Assembly: GCA_964612455.1 (NCBI GenBank)
Contig: CAZTCB010000011.1
Coordinates: 1 to 35,547, forward strand
DNA: 35,547 bases
Direction: 5' to 3'
Source: SFEB01 sp964612455
GTDB taxonomy: Bacteria > Bacillota > Clostridia > Christensenellales > CAG-314
Position 1 is the stretch's first letter; the number at the start of each line of letters is the position of its first letter. Below, piece after piece: positions 6,925 through 14,978 of this stretch. A program made the position numbers and the translations under genes. The notes beneath the pieces were generated by a model. The model searched no databases, was not told the origin of the DNA, and worked only from the letters and a program-made list of their open reading frames with translations.

Positions 6925-9900
6925 CTACTCGTCCTCCGTCATTTTCAAAAAATCTTTGACCGAAACGGTCTCGATATTTCGCTCGTTTTTTATCCTCGTG
7001 TCCGAAAAACCGCACACGCCTCTCCCCTGACAATATTTACAGGCGTCGGCGACAGGGCTGACCTCCACGTATCCGCGACGCATCAATTGACAGGCACGCG
7101 TGATTATCTTTTCGGCGTAGCGACGGCAAGCGTCAAACTCATCCTTTGCAATCCATGACTTTTGCTTTCCGCTCGTCGTCCCTTTTTTCGTAATCGTCAC
7201 GCCCAAAAAGCTGCTTTTTTCTCCTTCTTTTATCGACGCGTCTATACGCCTTAACGTGCCGACGTCGTTAATCGCCCTGCCTAAGAGCTTTTGCGTATTT
7301 GAGTCTGTAGATGTAGAAATCTTGTAATAAAAACACGCTATCGGCTCAAAGCCGAGACGTCTGACTGCCGACGCATAGACAAACAACTGCAGTTTTAATC
7401 CTCCGTACAACAGTTTTTCGTTAAAGACGGGATTGCCCGTCTTGTAGTCGTAGACGACAGCCTTGCCGTCGTCCGACACGTCTACCCTGTCGATAAAACC
7501 CTTGAGAAAGTACGTCTTGCCGTCAACGACAAAAGTCGGAGCGGTGCCGTCTTTTTTACAAAACTCAAACTCCGTCCTATACGGTCTGAACTCGCCGTTT
7601 GCTATCTCTCGCCTTATATTTCCGCAATGAAACACCGCTTCTTTTTTCAATCTTTCGCATACCGCTTTGCCTCTCGCCGTCTTTAAAAACGCCTTGTTTC
7701 TCTCCTCCTGCATTACCGAGTCAAAAATGTCTTCCGCATTATTTTCATCGCAGGCGGGATTTTTCCTCAACGCCGAAACGTACCTGTCAAACACCTCGTG
7801 CAAAACGTTTCCGAAATCCGACGGATTAAAGTCGGCTGTCTTTTGCTCGTTCAATCCGAGCCCGTCCACTAAAAAATGCTTGAACGGACACTCGAAAAAC
7901 CGCTCTATGCGTGTAACGCTGAATTCGTCGCCGTTAAAAAACAATTCATCGCCTACCGTGACGTCCGAAACTCGGCTTTTAAACACGTCGTACTTTTTCG
8001 CCTCGTTAGTCAACAGATTTAAACACGCTTTTTGCTCCTCGGTCGGCACGTTTTTTTCTCTTAACGCGACCAGAGCGGATATCGCCTCGTTTAACGCCGT
8101 TTTTTTAGTTTCGACGATGACGGGGGACGGATTTGTATTTTCAAAACACTTTCTTATTACCGAAACAAAGGTAGACGGGTGCGTTTCGTCTTTTCCGTTA
8201 CCCGTGCGGTAACTGACGTAAAGCTTTTCCGTCGGCTCGCACAAAAGGTTAAACAAACAAAATCTTTCCTGCCTGTTTTTTTGTTCGAGGCTGATATCCA
8301 CCGACAACCCCCTCGCCGAAAGGTCCTCTACGTTTTTGTCGCTCAACAACGCGCAATTTTTATACACCTTGGGCAACTCGCCTTCGTTGGCACCCAGTAT
8401 CGCCAAAATCTTGACGTCATGGTCCTTTCCCTTGTCGAGATTGCTGATAAAAACGCAATCCTTTTTAGTGGGCAGTACCGAAACGGTTTGCGACGCAAGC
8501 GACGACTTTAATCCCGTGATAAACCGCTCGAGTCCGACAGTCGCGTCACCGAAAATCTCGATGACCTGCGAAAAAACCTCTTCCGTCTTTGCTTGTGCCT
8601 GCATGAGTATATCCGACTCTCGCCGATACCCGTACCCCTCTATTTTTTTTGCGTATTCTTCTGCTTTTTTTGCGAGGTCATGGTCGGTCGCCACCTTGCG
8701 AAGTATCCCGACGTAATCGGCGGCGCGCGCGACGCGCGGCACGTCGACGTCGCATACGCATTTTTTTATTTCCGCCCTGACTGCGTCGGCTTCGGCAAAA
8801 AAGGCGTTTTCTTTACCGATATCGAACTCGCCGTAATCGTAGTCTATCCCGTACTCGGCAACGAAAGTTTCAAACGCCGAAACGTCCAACCCCGTCAGCG
8901 GATTTTTTGCAAATCTCAGGATTTTTTCTATACCCATGTTGGCGGCATGGCAGTCCAAAAACGCCAACAAATACTCTGCCGTCGCGGTTTTGTCGAGCGA
9001 CGTTTTTTCATCGAGATAAAACGGTATCTCAAAATCCGAAAATCGCCTGTTTATCGAGTAAGCGTACTTAGCGACGTCGCTGCACACCACCTTTACGTCC
9101 TTGTAGGCGCCGCCGTTTCGCACGTGCGCACCTATAAACCGAGCCAATGCGCACACTTCGTCGTCCACCCCCGTCGCCCCCGAAACCACAACCGCGCCGT
9201 CCGATGCCGCCGTACTCTTTATCGGGGTGTTAAAAAACAAAGCAGAAGCGAGTTTTTGACTGACCGGAGAAGAATACTCGGTAAAAAATTCTTTCTTAAA
9301 CCCGCACCCCGTCTCGTCGCAAATCGCTTTTACCGCCATAGCGACGGCGTTGTCCGCCACGCTCGCCCTATTGGGTGAGTCTATCGCCACGGCAGACACC
9401 GTCACCGACTTTGCGTTGACAATCAATCGCGCCAACACTCTTTTTTCCTGCGCGGTAAAACTTAAAAAATCGTACAGATAAAACCGACAATTGCCTACCG
9501 TGTCTGCGGTCAAGCTCTCAATCAATTGTTCGAGCGTATCGGCGCTGTCAAAAAACCTGCCCTTGACCGCGGCGACGTAAGCAGAGTACAACAGCTTTAT
9601 ATCCGCGAGTTTATTTCTCAGCGACAAAGGCAAATCGTCCGCGGCAAGTTGTTGCGGCAAAATGCGCGCATACTTCAACGCGCTGACAACCTCGTAAACC
9701 TTGTCGGCAAAACCGTCCGTATCGAAACTCTTGGTAAAGCACTTTAACTCCGAAGCGTTTTCATGCGCTATCTCGGACAGCAACAACACGCCGTTTTGTT
9801 TGTTGAGATATATCCCGGACGATTGCGGCGCGAGTCTTTTTGCAAGGTTTTTAAAAGTGACGACCTGCGTGTTAAAACTGCCTCCCGCATGTTTAAGAAG

Positions 9901-10047
9901 GCTTTTTTCGGCGTCGAGCGTACTTCTGTCGGGCACGACGATATAATTCGTGCCGTCAAAATCCGTCGGATCGAGTGCTTTTATTTTTTTGTCCACGGCG
10001 ATTTTTGCCGCGCGCAGGGTGTTTGCGCAAATGAGTGTGACTTCCAT
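6925..10047 (-). CDS. addB: AddB: ATP-dependent helicase/deoxyribonuclease subunit B
   Basis: The 1040-aa partner of AddA is a helicase-like protein with an inactive or degenerate motor and a nuclease domain with an iron-sulfur cluster. Visible: the N-terminal NYIVVPDRSTLDAEKSLL region; a first cluster Cys in RFFECPFKHFL (about 700); the nuclease core GFIDRVDV...VVYDYKTG (about 865-885); and the terminal Cys triplet CKYCQGRGVC (about 1003-1012), matching the C-x2-C-x5-C half of the AddB [4Fe-4S] site. The N-terminal helicase part is poorly conserved, as usual for AddB. I chose ATG 10047 (MEVTLICAN) over an upstream in-frame start because it has an AAAGGA ribosome site and lies below the promoter at 10091-10119. 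Confidence 0.95.
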   Translation of the reverse strand: MEVTLICANTLRAAKIAVDKKIKALDPTDFDGTNYIVVPDRSTLDAEKSLLKHAGGSFNTQVVTFKNLAKRLAPQSSGIYLNKQNGVLLLSEIAHENASELKCFTKSFDTDGFADKVYEVVSALKYARILPQQLAADDLPLSLRNKLADIKLLYSAYVAAVKGRFFDSADTLEQLIESLTADTVGNCRFYLYDFLSFTAQEKRVLARLIVNAKSVTVSAVAIDSPNRASVADNAVAMAVKAICDETGCGFKKEFFTEYSSPVSQKLASALFFNTPIKSTAASDGAVVVSGATGVDDEVCALARFIGAHVRNGGAYKDVKVVCSDVAKYAYSINRRFSDFEIPFYLDEKTSLDKTATAEYLLAFLDCHAANMGIEKILRFAKNPLTGLDVSAFETFVAEYGIDYDYGEFDIGKENAFFAEADAVRAEIKKCVCDVDVPRVARAADYVGILRKVATDHDLAKKAEEYAKKIEGYGYRRESDILMQAQAKTEEVFSQVIEIFGDATVGLERFITGLKSSLASQTVSVLPTKKDCVFISNLDKGKDHDVKILAILGANEGELPKVYKNCALLSDKNVEDLSARGLSVDISLEQKNRQERFCLFNLLCEPTEKLYVSYRTGNGKDETHPSTFVSVIRKCFENTNPSPVIVETKKTALNEAISALVALREKNVPTEEQKACLNLLTNEAKKYDVFKSRVSDVTVGDELFFNGDEFSVTRIERFFECPFKHFLVDGLGLNEQKTADFNPSDFGNVLHEVFDRYVSALRKNPACDENNAEDIFDSVMQEERNKAFLKTARGKAVCERLKKEAVFHCGNIRREIANGEFRPYRTEFEFCKKDGTAPTFVVDGKTYFLKGFIDRVDVSDDGKAVVYDYKTGNPVFNEKLLYGGLKLQLFVYASAVRRLGFEPIACFYYKISTSTDSNTQKLLGRAINDVGTLRRIDASIKEGEKSSFLGVTITKKGTTSGKQKSWIAKDEFDACRRYAEKIITRACQLMRRGYVEVSPVADACKYCQGRGVCGFSDTRIKNERNIETVSVKDFLKMTEDE

Positions 10048-10090
10048 TGTCTTTCCTTTTGAGTAAAAAGGTTTTAAACCGCTTTTTTTC

Positions 10091-10119
10091 ATTATACCAA
10101 AGCTTGCGAAAATTTGCAA
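10091..10119 (-). promoter_or_regulatory. addBA promoter (extended -10)
   Basis: On the minus strand: TTGCAA (10119-10114), a 17-bp spacer and TGGTATAAT, where TATAAT is 10096-10091 with an upstream TG. Transcription starts near 10084, 37 nt before the addB start codon. It is divergent from the promoter at 10148-10176. Confidence 0.85.
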
Positions 10120-10147
10120 AATAAAACGGGCGTTAAACAAAAAGTCG

Positions 10148-10176
10148 TTGAAAAATTTTTCGCTTTGTGCTACAAT
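10148..10176 (+). promoter_or_regulatory. Promoter of the radical SAM gene, giving a leaderless transcript
   Basis: TTGAAA (10148-10153), a 17-bp spacer and TACAAT (10171-10176). Only CGTCGT separates the -10 box from the ATG at 10183, so the expected first transcribed base is the A of ATG. Confidence 0.8.
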
Positions 10177-10182
10177 CGTCGT

Positions 10183-10872
10183 ATGAAGATATGCGGATTA
10201 GAAAAGTTTTCTTTGGTAGACTTCGGCGAAAAAATTTGCGCGACGGTTTTTACTCCGTCCTGCAACTTTGCCTGTCCCTTTTGCCACAACGGCGACCTCG
10301 CTCTCGATAAAAATCTCGTTTTGCTGGACGAAAAAGACGTCCTCGATTACCTCGCCTTGCGAAAGAAAATGCTCGACGCGGTAGTCGTCAGCGGCGGCGA
10401 ACCGACTCTTCAGTCGGATTTGCCCGAATTTTTAAAAAAAGTAAAAAAGCTCGGCTACGCCATCAAACTCGACACCAACGGCAGCACTCCGCAGGTATTA
10501 AAAAAACTCGTTGCCGACGGGCTTGTCGATTACGTCGCGATGGATATAAAAAACAGCCTTGACTCCTACCCCGTCACCGTCGGTTTGCCCCTCGTCAATC
10601 TCGACGCGGTCAAAGAAAGCGTTGATTTTCTCATGACCGACGTCGTTGACTACGAGTTTCGTACCACCCTCGTATCCGAGTTTCATGACGAAAGTACCGT
10701 CAGAGCCGTCGCCGAGTGGCTCGACGGCGCAAAATCGCTGTACCTTCAACGTTTTGTCGAAAGGCCGTCCTGTATTGCCAAAGGATTGCACCCCGTCCCG
10801 ACCGAAACGGCGCAAAAATACGTCGAAATATTAAAAAAGACGATAAAAAACGTCTGTCTGAGAGGATATTGA
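10183..10872 (+). CDS. nrdG: Anaerobic ribonucleotide reductase activase-like radical SAM protein
   Basis: The 229-aa protein has a radical SAM [4Fe-4S] motif CNFACPFC (about 27-34) preceded by TVFTPS and followed by HNGDL, an arrangement typical of stand-alone NrdG-type activating enzymes in Clostridia. A glycine-rich SAM segment VVSGGEPTLQ lies near 72-81, with LDTNGS and MDIKN further on. NrdG makes a glycyl radical on the class III ribonucleotide reductase during anaerobic growth; no nrdD is in the window, so the substrate could be another glycyl-radical enzyme. ATG 10183 is preferred to an upstream in-frame start because the -10 box lies just before it. No Shine-Dalgarno is present, so it is probably translated from a leaderless mRNA. 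Confidence 0.85.
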   Translation: MKICGLEKFSLVDFGEKICATVFTPSCNFACPFCHNGDLALDKNLVLLDEKDVLDYLALRKKMLDAVVVSGGEPTLQSDLPEFLKKVKKLGYAIKLDTNGSTPQVLKKLVADGLVDYVAMDIKNSLDSYPVTVGLPLVNLDAVKESVDFLMTDVVDYEFRTTLVSEFHDESTVRAVAEWLDGAKSLYLQRFVERPSCIAKGLHPVPTETAQKYVEILKKTIKNVCLRGY

Positions 10873-11099
10873 CCGCGCCGTAAAAACAAAAAAACAACTC
10901 GGCTACCAATACCTTTACCCTTTTTACCAAACACGGGTAAAGACGAATCGACAAAGCCGTCATTGCCTACGTAGACAACCCGAAACCCGTATACCCGTAT
11001 ATTTAATCCCTTTAACTATTTTTACACGTTACCGTTTTTCTACTTTTGCGTGCATTTTGTTGTATTTTGTCGCAATAACAACAAAAATCGCCATAACCG
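10873..11099. other. Intergenic stretch with one hairpin and no gene
   Basis: CTTTACCC (10913-10920) and GGGTAAAG (10935-10942) form an 8-bp stem with a 14-nt loop. No T run follows on the plus strand, so it is a poor terminator. The rest includes tandem CCCGTATA-type words near 10990-11000. I see no ORF or RNA gene. Confidence 0.5.
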
Positions 11100-11128
11100 T
11101 TGATATTTGTCGAAAAAAGTGCTAAAAT
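11100..11128 (+). promoter_or_regulatory. Promoter of the dagK-plsC operon
   Basis: TTGATA (11100-11105), a 17-bp spacer and TAAAAT (11123-11128). Predicted start near 11135, about 34 nt before the dagK-like start codon. Confidence 0.8.
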
Positions 11129-11168
11129 ACAGTATTATAAAAACAATCGTTCTTTCAAGGAGTCGTTT

Positions 11169-11999
11169 ATGAAATACGTTTTGTTCAACGAATTTGCCAA
11201 CAACGGAAACGGCAAAAACGCCGCCCATGCTTTTTGCGAAGACATAGTCGACGAGTACCGACTGATAAACACGCTGGGACTCAACTACGTTGATTTTTTT
11301 GAAACAATCAAACCCGACGACGAAGTTTATCTCGTCGGCGGCGACGGGACGCTCAACTATTTTGTCAACGCGATAGGAGACTACGTGCCCCGCAACAAAC
11401 TCTATTTGTGCCGCGCCGGCAGCGGCAACGACTTTTTAACCGACGTGGGCGCGAAAGACGTCGTTTGCATCAACGAATATATTAAAAATCTCCCCACCGT
11501 TTTCGTCAACGGTATCGAAAAAAAGTTTATCAACGGTATCGGGTACGGCATAGACGGGTATTGTTGCGAAGTCGCCGACAAAATCCGCGAAAAAACACCC
11601 AATAAAAAAATCGACTATACGGGTATCGCGATTAAAGGATTGCTGTTTCACTTTAAACGCGTCAACGCAACCGTCACCGTAGACGGGGTGACCTCATCGT
11701 ACAAAAACGTATGGCTCGCGCCGACGATGAAAGGTCGCTATTACGGCGGAGGCATGATGGTCGCACCGCAGCAAAACCGCAAAGACGGCTTGTTGACGGT
11801 CGTCGTATTTCGCGGCAAGAGCAAACTCCACACGCTGATGGTTTTTCCTTCTATCTTTAAAGGGGAACACGTCAAACACGAAAAAATGACGAAAACGTTT
11901 ACCGGCAAAGAAATAGAAGTATCTTTTGACAAACCCACGGCTCTCCAGATAGACGGCGAAACCGTACTCGGCGTCACAAGTTATAAAGTAAAGGCTTAA
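11169..11999 (+). CDS. Diacylglycerol kinase family lipid kinase (DagK/YegS type)
   Basis: The 276-aa protein has the DAGK catalytic signature: N-terminal VLFNEFANNGNGK, then LVGGDGTLNYFVNAI (about 55-69) and AGSGNDFL (about 80-87), which correspond to the GGDGT and GTGND nucleotide/lipid-binding loops. A distal IDGE motif (about 260-263) fits the family C-terminus. It phosphorylates diacylglycerol or a related lipid, giving phosphatidate for the acyltransferase that starts 3 nt downstream. An in-frame upstream start exists, but ATG 11169 has AAGGAG at 11157-11162. The exact lipid substrate is not determinable. Confidence 0.9.
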   Translation: MKYVLFNEFANNGNGKNAAHAFCEDIVDEYRLINTLGLNYVDFFETIKPDDEVYLVGGDGTLNYFVNAIGDYVPRNKLYLCRAGSGNDFLTDVGAKDVVCINEYIKNLPTVFVNGIEKKFINGIGYGIDGYCCEVADKIREKTPNKKIDYTGIAIKGLLFHFKRVNATVTVDGVTSSYKNVWLAPTMKGRYYGGGMMVAPQQNRKDGLLTVVVFRGKSKLHTLMVFPSIFKGEHVKHEKMTKTFTGKEIEVSFDKPTALQIDGETVLGVTSYKVKA

Positions 12000-12002
12000 A
12001 CC

Positions 12003-12839
12003 ATGCTTAAAATCGTCTTACTTTTATTCGCATTGCTCGGCGGCACGCTGTCGGCAATCGCGCTAAATCTGCCGACGGGGTGGACCGTAGCGGCGGCTTT
12101 GGGATTTTGGGTGGCGTATGCGTTGACCTTCGTCATCGTATTCTTCCTTTTTATTACCGTCGTCACCATTCCCGTCAATAAGAAAAAAGAAGTCAAGCGG
12201 TTTAACAAAACCTACCGCAATATTCTGGCTTTCGCGTCAGACCTCACGCTCGACTTGTTTGGCGTAAAAGTCAAAGTAATCGGCGCGGACAAAGTCCCTA
12301 TCCCCGACGGAAATATCATCGTGTGTTGCAATCATCGCTCCAATCTTGATTCACTCATCGTCGACAGACATTTTAGAAAAAAACCGATGATTTTTTACGC
12401 TAAACGGTCGTTGTTTAAGGTTCCGTTTGTCGGCAAACTCATACATGCGACGGGATACGTCAGCCTCGAGAGAGACAACCCGCGCAAAGACTACATCGCC
12501 ATCACGAAAGGCATCGATTGGTTAAACAATCAGGAAGTTTCCGTCGGGTTGTTCCCCGAAGGGACGCGAGCAAAGACTCTCGACGTCCTCGACTTTAAAG
12601 AAGGTTGTCTGCATCTCGCGCTTAAGACGCACTTGCCTATCGTCGTCACCTGCCTGTCCGGTACGGAAAAAGTCAATGACGGGCTGTTGGTAAAGTCGCA
12701 CCCCGTCACCTATCAAATCATCGATTGTCTGTATTACGACGACTATCGGGATTTGTCAAAAAAAGAGCTTGCGACGCTACTGAGAAAAAAAATCGTCGAC
12801 GCGCTGTCCGTGCTTGAAAATCGCACCGACTGCCGTTAA
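12003..12839 (+). CDS. plsC: 1-acyl-glycerol-3-phosphate acyltransferase (PlsC family)
   Basis: The 278-aa membrane-associated acyltransferase has two hydrophobic segments at the N-terminus (about 3-22 and 27-57), then the HX4D motif in CNHRSNLDS (about 102-110), a KRSLFKVPFVG motif, and the substrate-binding LFPEGTRAK (about 180-188). These are the PlsC motifs I-III, and all key residues are present. It acylates lysophosphatidate to phosphatidate. It starts 3 nt after the lipid kinase stop, so the two probably form one phospholipid-recycling operon. The window has another, divergent PlsC-like protein at 19870. Confidence 0.92.
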   Translation: MLKIVLLLFALLGGTLSAIALNLPTGWTVAAALGFWVAYALTFVIVFFLFITVVTIPVNKKKEVKRFNKTYRNILAFASDLTLDLFGVKVKVIGADKVPIPDGNIIVCCNHRSNLDSLIVDRHFRKKPMIFYAKRSLFKVPFVGKLIHATGYVSLERDNPRKDYIAITKGIDWLNNQEVSVGLFPEGTRAKTLDVLDFKEGCLHLALKTHLPIVVTCLSGTEKVNDGLLVKSHPVTYQIIDCLYYDDYRDLSKKELATLLRKKIVDALSVLENRTDCR

Positions 12840-12888
12840 ACGCATATTCTAAAAAAACAAAAACCTCATTTTTGACCTGAAAAAACGG

Positions 12889-12917
12889 TTGACTTAACGC
12901 AATCAAACGAGTATAAT
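12889..12917 (+). promoter_or_regulatory. Promoter of the lipoprotein gene
   Basis: TTGACT (12889-12894), 17 bp and TATAAT (12912-12917). A very strong ribosome site GAGGAGGAG follows before the ATG at 12951. Confidence 0.88.
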
Positions 12918-12950
12918 ACAAATACGAATTTTTCATGAGGAGGAGAAAGT

Positions 12951-13358
12951 ATGAAAAAGTTTGTTAAACTGTTAACCCTTACCCTTGCGGTCGCATTGTG
13001 CGTCGTTCTTTTGGCAGCATGCGCACCCAACTCCGATCCCGACAAGGCGAAAGCCTCTCTCGAGGAAAACGGATATACCGCAGTAAAAGTCAACCCCAAC
13101 GTGAGTATCGGTATAATCGATATCAACACCAACAAGGATATCGATTGCATCGTCAGCGGCACGAAAGTCGTAGACGATAAAGTAGAACACGTTGCGATTT
13201 ATTACTTCGTTTCTGCGAGCGCCGCAAACGACGCTTGGGAAGATATGCAAGAAGAAGCCGACAAAGCAAAAGACGACGAAGATACCGATTGGGTATGCAA
13301 AAAGTCCGGCAAAATGATTTATTACGGTACGGAAGCCGCAGTCAAAGCCGCTCAATAA
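12951..13358 (+). CDS. Small lipoprotein of unknown function
   Basis: The 135-aa protein starts MKKFVKL and has a hydrophobic signal segment ending in the lipobox LAAC (Cys at about 24), so it should be lipidated and anchored to the outer face of the membrane. The mature part is acidic and Lys-rich, with a helix-strand character around HVAIYYFVSASAANDAWEDM and a second Cys near 124. I do not recognise a family. A near-consensus promoter and a strong ribosome site suggest high expression. It is monocistronic and ends at a terminator shared with convergent citG. Confidence 0.85.
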   Translation: MKKFVKLLTLTLAVALCVVLLAACAPNSDPDKAKASLEENGYTAVKVNPNVSIGIIDINTNKDIDCIVSGTKVVDDKVEHVAIYYFVSASAANDAWEDMQEEADKAKDDEDTDWVCKKSGKMIYYGTEAAVKAAQ

Positions 13359-13381
13359 ACGCAATAAAAAAATAGTAAAAG

Positions 13382-13413
13382 AAAAACCTCGTTTTCGTCA
13401 ACGAGGTTTTTTT
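13382..13413. terminator. Bidirectional terminator between the lipoprotein gene and citG
   Basis: AAAAACCTCGTT (13382-13393) pairs with AACGAGGTTTTT (from 13400), loop TTCGTC, with a T run on the plus side and a matching A run for the minus side. It serves two convergent genes. Confidence 0.9.
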
Positions 13414-13422
13414 ATATCTCGA

Positions 13423-14256
13423 CTACAACCCGAGGTCGATTAAAAACAACGTAAGGCTCATGAGGTCGGCACTGCCGCCGCAGCTGACGTTTTTGGCAAC
13501 AAACCATCTTTCCGTTCTTTTTGCCCTACCGATATCAAAATCACGATAAAGCCTGCGACATTTTGCTTTCGCCCTCTTCAGCGTACCGATATCGGAGCGA
13601 TGCAATACGTTTACGTCGTCCGTTTTTGACGCCACGTATGCCAACAACTTTGTTTTTGCGATGTCAAAATCGGAAATTTCCGAAAATATTTTTTTTGCCG
13701 TCGGCAAAAAGTCGTCGGTGACTACGTTAAATCCGTTTTCCGCCAGACCGCGCGCGCCTTTTATTCCGTACCGCAAAAAAACCTTTTCGCCATGAGTGAC
13801 GGCGGATTTACCCGACGCCAACTCTCTTTCGCATATTCCCTTGCATGCGGCGGCGATAAAATCGCGGCATGCGGCGGCGGTAACCCTTTCACCCCGCTCG
13901 GTCAGCCACCCGACGGCAACGCAAAACCACCCGATACAAAATATTGCGCCCTTGTGCGTATTTTTTCCGTCGGTAGCGCAAAACATCTTTTTCTCCGTAT
14001 CGATGCCTGCCGATTTAACGCTTTCGATTAAATCGTCCGAACCGTCTTTAAGGGCTCTGCGACCTGTCATGCACAAAGCAGCAAAACCGCCTTCTATCGC
14101 GTCTATACTGTCGCTCATTATTTTATAATCGATATCTTTGTGACTACCGTCGCATTTCGGACAAACGAGACCGAATTTTACGGAAGTATCGAGCTCCGCC
14201 CGCAAAGCGTTTGCCGCCTTTGACGCGACAACCCTGTCAAAATCGTTAATCTCCAT
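13423..14256 (-). CDS. citG: CitG: triphosphoribosyl-dephospho-CoA synthase
   Basis: The 277-aa protein carries the CitG/MdcB family signatures: FGLVCPKCDGSHKDIDY near residue 29 (the usual KPGLV....HKDM region, with Phe for Pro), NTHKGAIFCIGW near 99, THGEKVFLRYGIKGARGLAE near 154, and a C-terminal NVSCGGSADLM. It makes 2'-(5''-triphosphoribosyl)-3'-dephospho-CoA, the precursor of the citrate lyase ACP prosthetic group. ATG 14256 overlaps the end of citX by 11 nt, indicating coupling. The lyase subunits citD, citE and citF are not in the window. Confidence 0.9.
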   Translation of the reverse strand: MEINDFDRVVASKAANALRAELDTSVKFGLVCPKCDGSHKDIDYKIMSDSIDAIEGGFAALCMTGRRALKDGSDDLIESVKSAGIDTEKKMFCATDGKNTHKGAIFCIGWFCVAVGWLTERGERVTAAACRDFIAAACKGICERELASGKSAVTHGEKVFLRYGIKGARGLAENGFNVVTDDFLPTAKKIFSEISDFDIAKTKLLAYVASKTDDVNVLHRSDIGTLKRAKAKCRRLYRDFDIGRAKRTERWFVAKNVSCGGSADLMSLTLFLIDLGL

Positions 14257-14815
14257 ATTTTTTTATTAAAAACCTCGTCACTTCGGCATCGATAAACGCC
14301 CTCAGCTCGTCCGGTGAATGACTGCGCAATATATAACACTCCCTCGCGCTTTTTTCGCACAACATGCATTTACGCGCAGGCATACCTATACTCTCCCGCG
14401 ATATCTGCCTGCCGTCGGAAGCATAGACGTCTATATCCATAAACCTGCCGAGAGGGTGCGACTCCTCCGTCAACACCAGCGTTCGCTTGATTTTCTCAGC
14501 GTCGCCGTCAACGATAAAAAAACCTTCTTCTCCGCTAAAAGACAGATTAACGACGCGAAAATGCGTGTTCACGGCGTTAATAATAGATTTATAGCCTTCA
14601 CCGAAAATTATTTTGGTGTAAAAATTACTTTTTACGTCCCCGACGTAATTGACGGCGAGAGACACTGCGACCTGGCCGAAGGTGTTTTGCAGTCGACAAC
14701 GGACGGCTTGGCGGCGTTCTTTTGCAACAAGCACGTCTTCGAGCGAGACGGAGGACGCCGTCTTAAAATCGCCCGCGATATCGCGATAATCCGCGGCTAC
14801 GAGTTTTTCATTCAT
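14246..14815 (-). CDS. citX: CitX: apo-citrate lyase phosphoribosyl-dephospho-CoA transferase (holo-ACP synthase)
   Basis: The 189-aa protein matches CitX by the central HPLGRFMDIDVY (about 120-131) and the Cys-rich C-terminal motif RKCMLCEKSARECYILRSHS (about 149-168), where CxxC and the following Arg/His positions are family hallmarks. CitX transfers the CitG product to a Ser of the citrate lyase acyl carrier subunit. It is the first gene of a citX-citG pair with its own promoter. The start ATG has GAGAGG about 8 nt upstream. An orphan pair implies that a citrate lyase exists elsewhere in the genome. Confidence 0.88.
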   Translation of the reverse strand: MNEKLVAADYRDIAGDFKTASSVSLEDVLVAKERRQAVRCRLQNTFGQVAVSLAVNYVGDVKSNFYTKIIFGEGYKSIINAVNTHFRVVNLSFSGEEGFFIVDGDAEKIKRTLVLTEESHPLGRFMDIDVYASDGRQISRESIGMPARKCMLCEKSARECYILRSHSPDELRAFIDAEVTRFLIKKYGD

Positions 14816-14831
14816 ACTAAACCTCTCTTCG

Positions 14832-14860
14832 ATTATACCTTTTTAATAAAACTTTGGCAA
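14832..14860 (-). promoter_or_regulatory. citXG promoter
   Basis: On the minus strand: TTGCCA (14860-14855), a 17-bp spacer and TATAAT (14837-14832). The leader to ATG 14815 is about 10 nt and includes GAGAGG. Confidence 0.78.
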
Positions 14861-14921
14861 CCGAAAATGAAAAAACGGCAAAAAAAGCTCCCGTTCGCAA
14901 ACAAAACATGCGTCCTTGCGT

Positions 14922-14950
14922 TTGACAAAAAGGCGCAAGTGCGATATAAT
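14922..14950 (+). promoter_or_regulatory. argS promoter, perfect consensus
   Basis: TTGACA (14922-14927), a 17-bp spacer and TATAAT (14945-14950); both hexamers are full consensus. Divergent from citXG. Confidence 0.9.
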
Positions 14951-14978
14951 ACCCTTTAAGTTTAAAATGGAGTTTTTT

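Noticed and set aside
10913..10942. Terminator for the radical SAM gene
   Set aside because: The 8-bp stem has a 14-nt loop and no T run after it on the coding strand.
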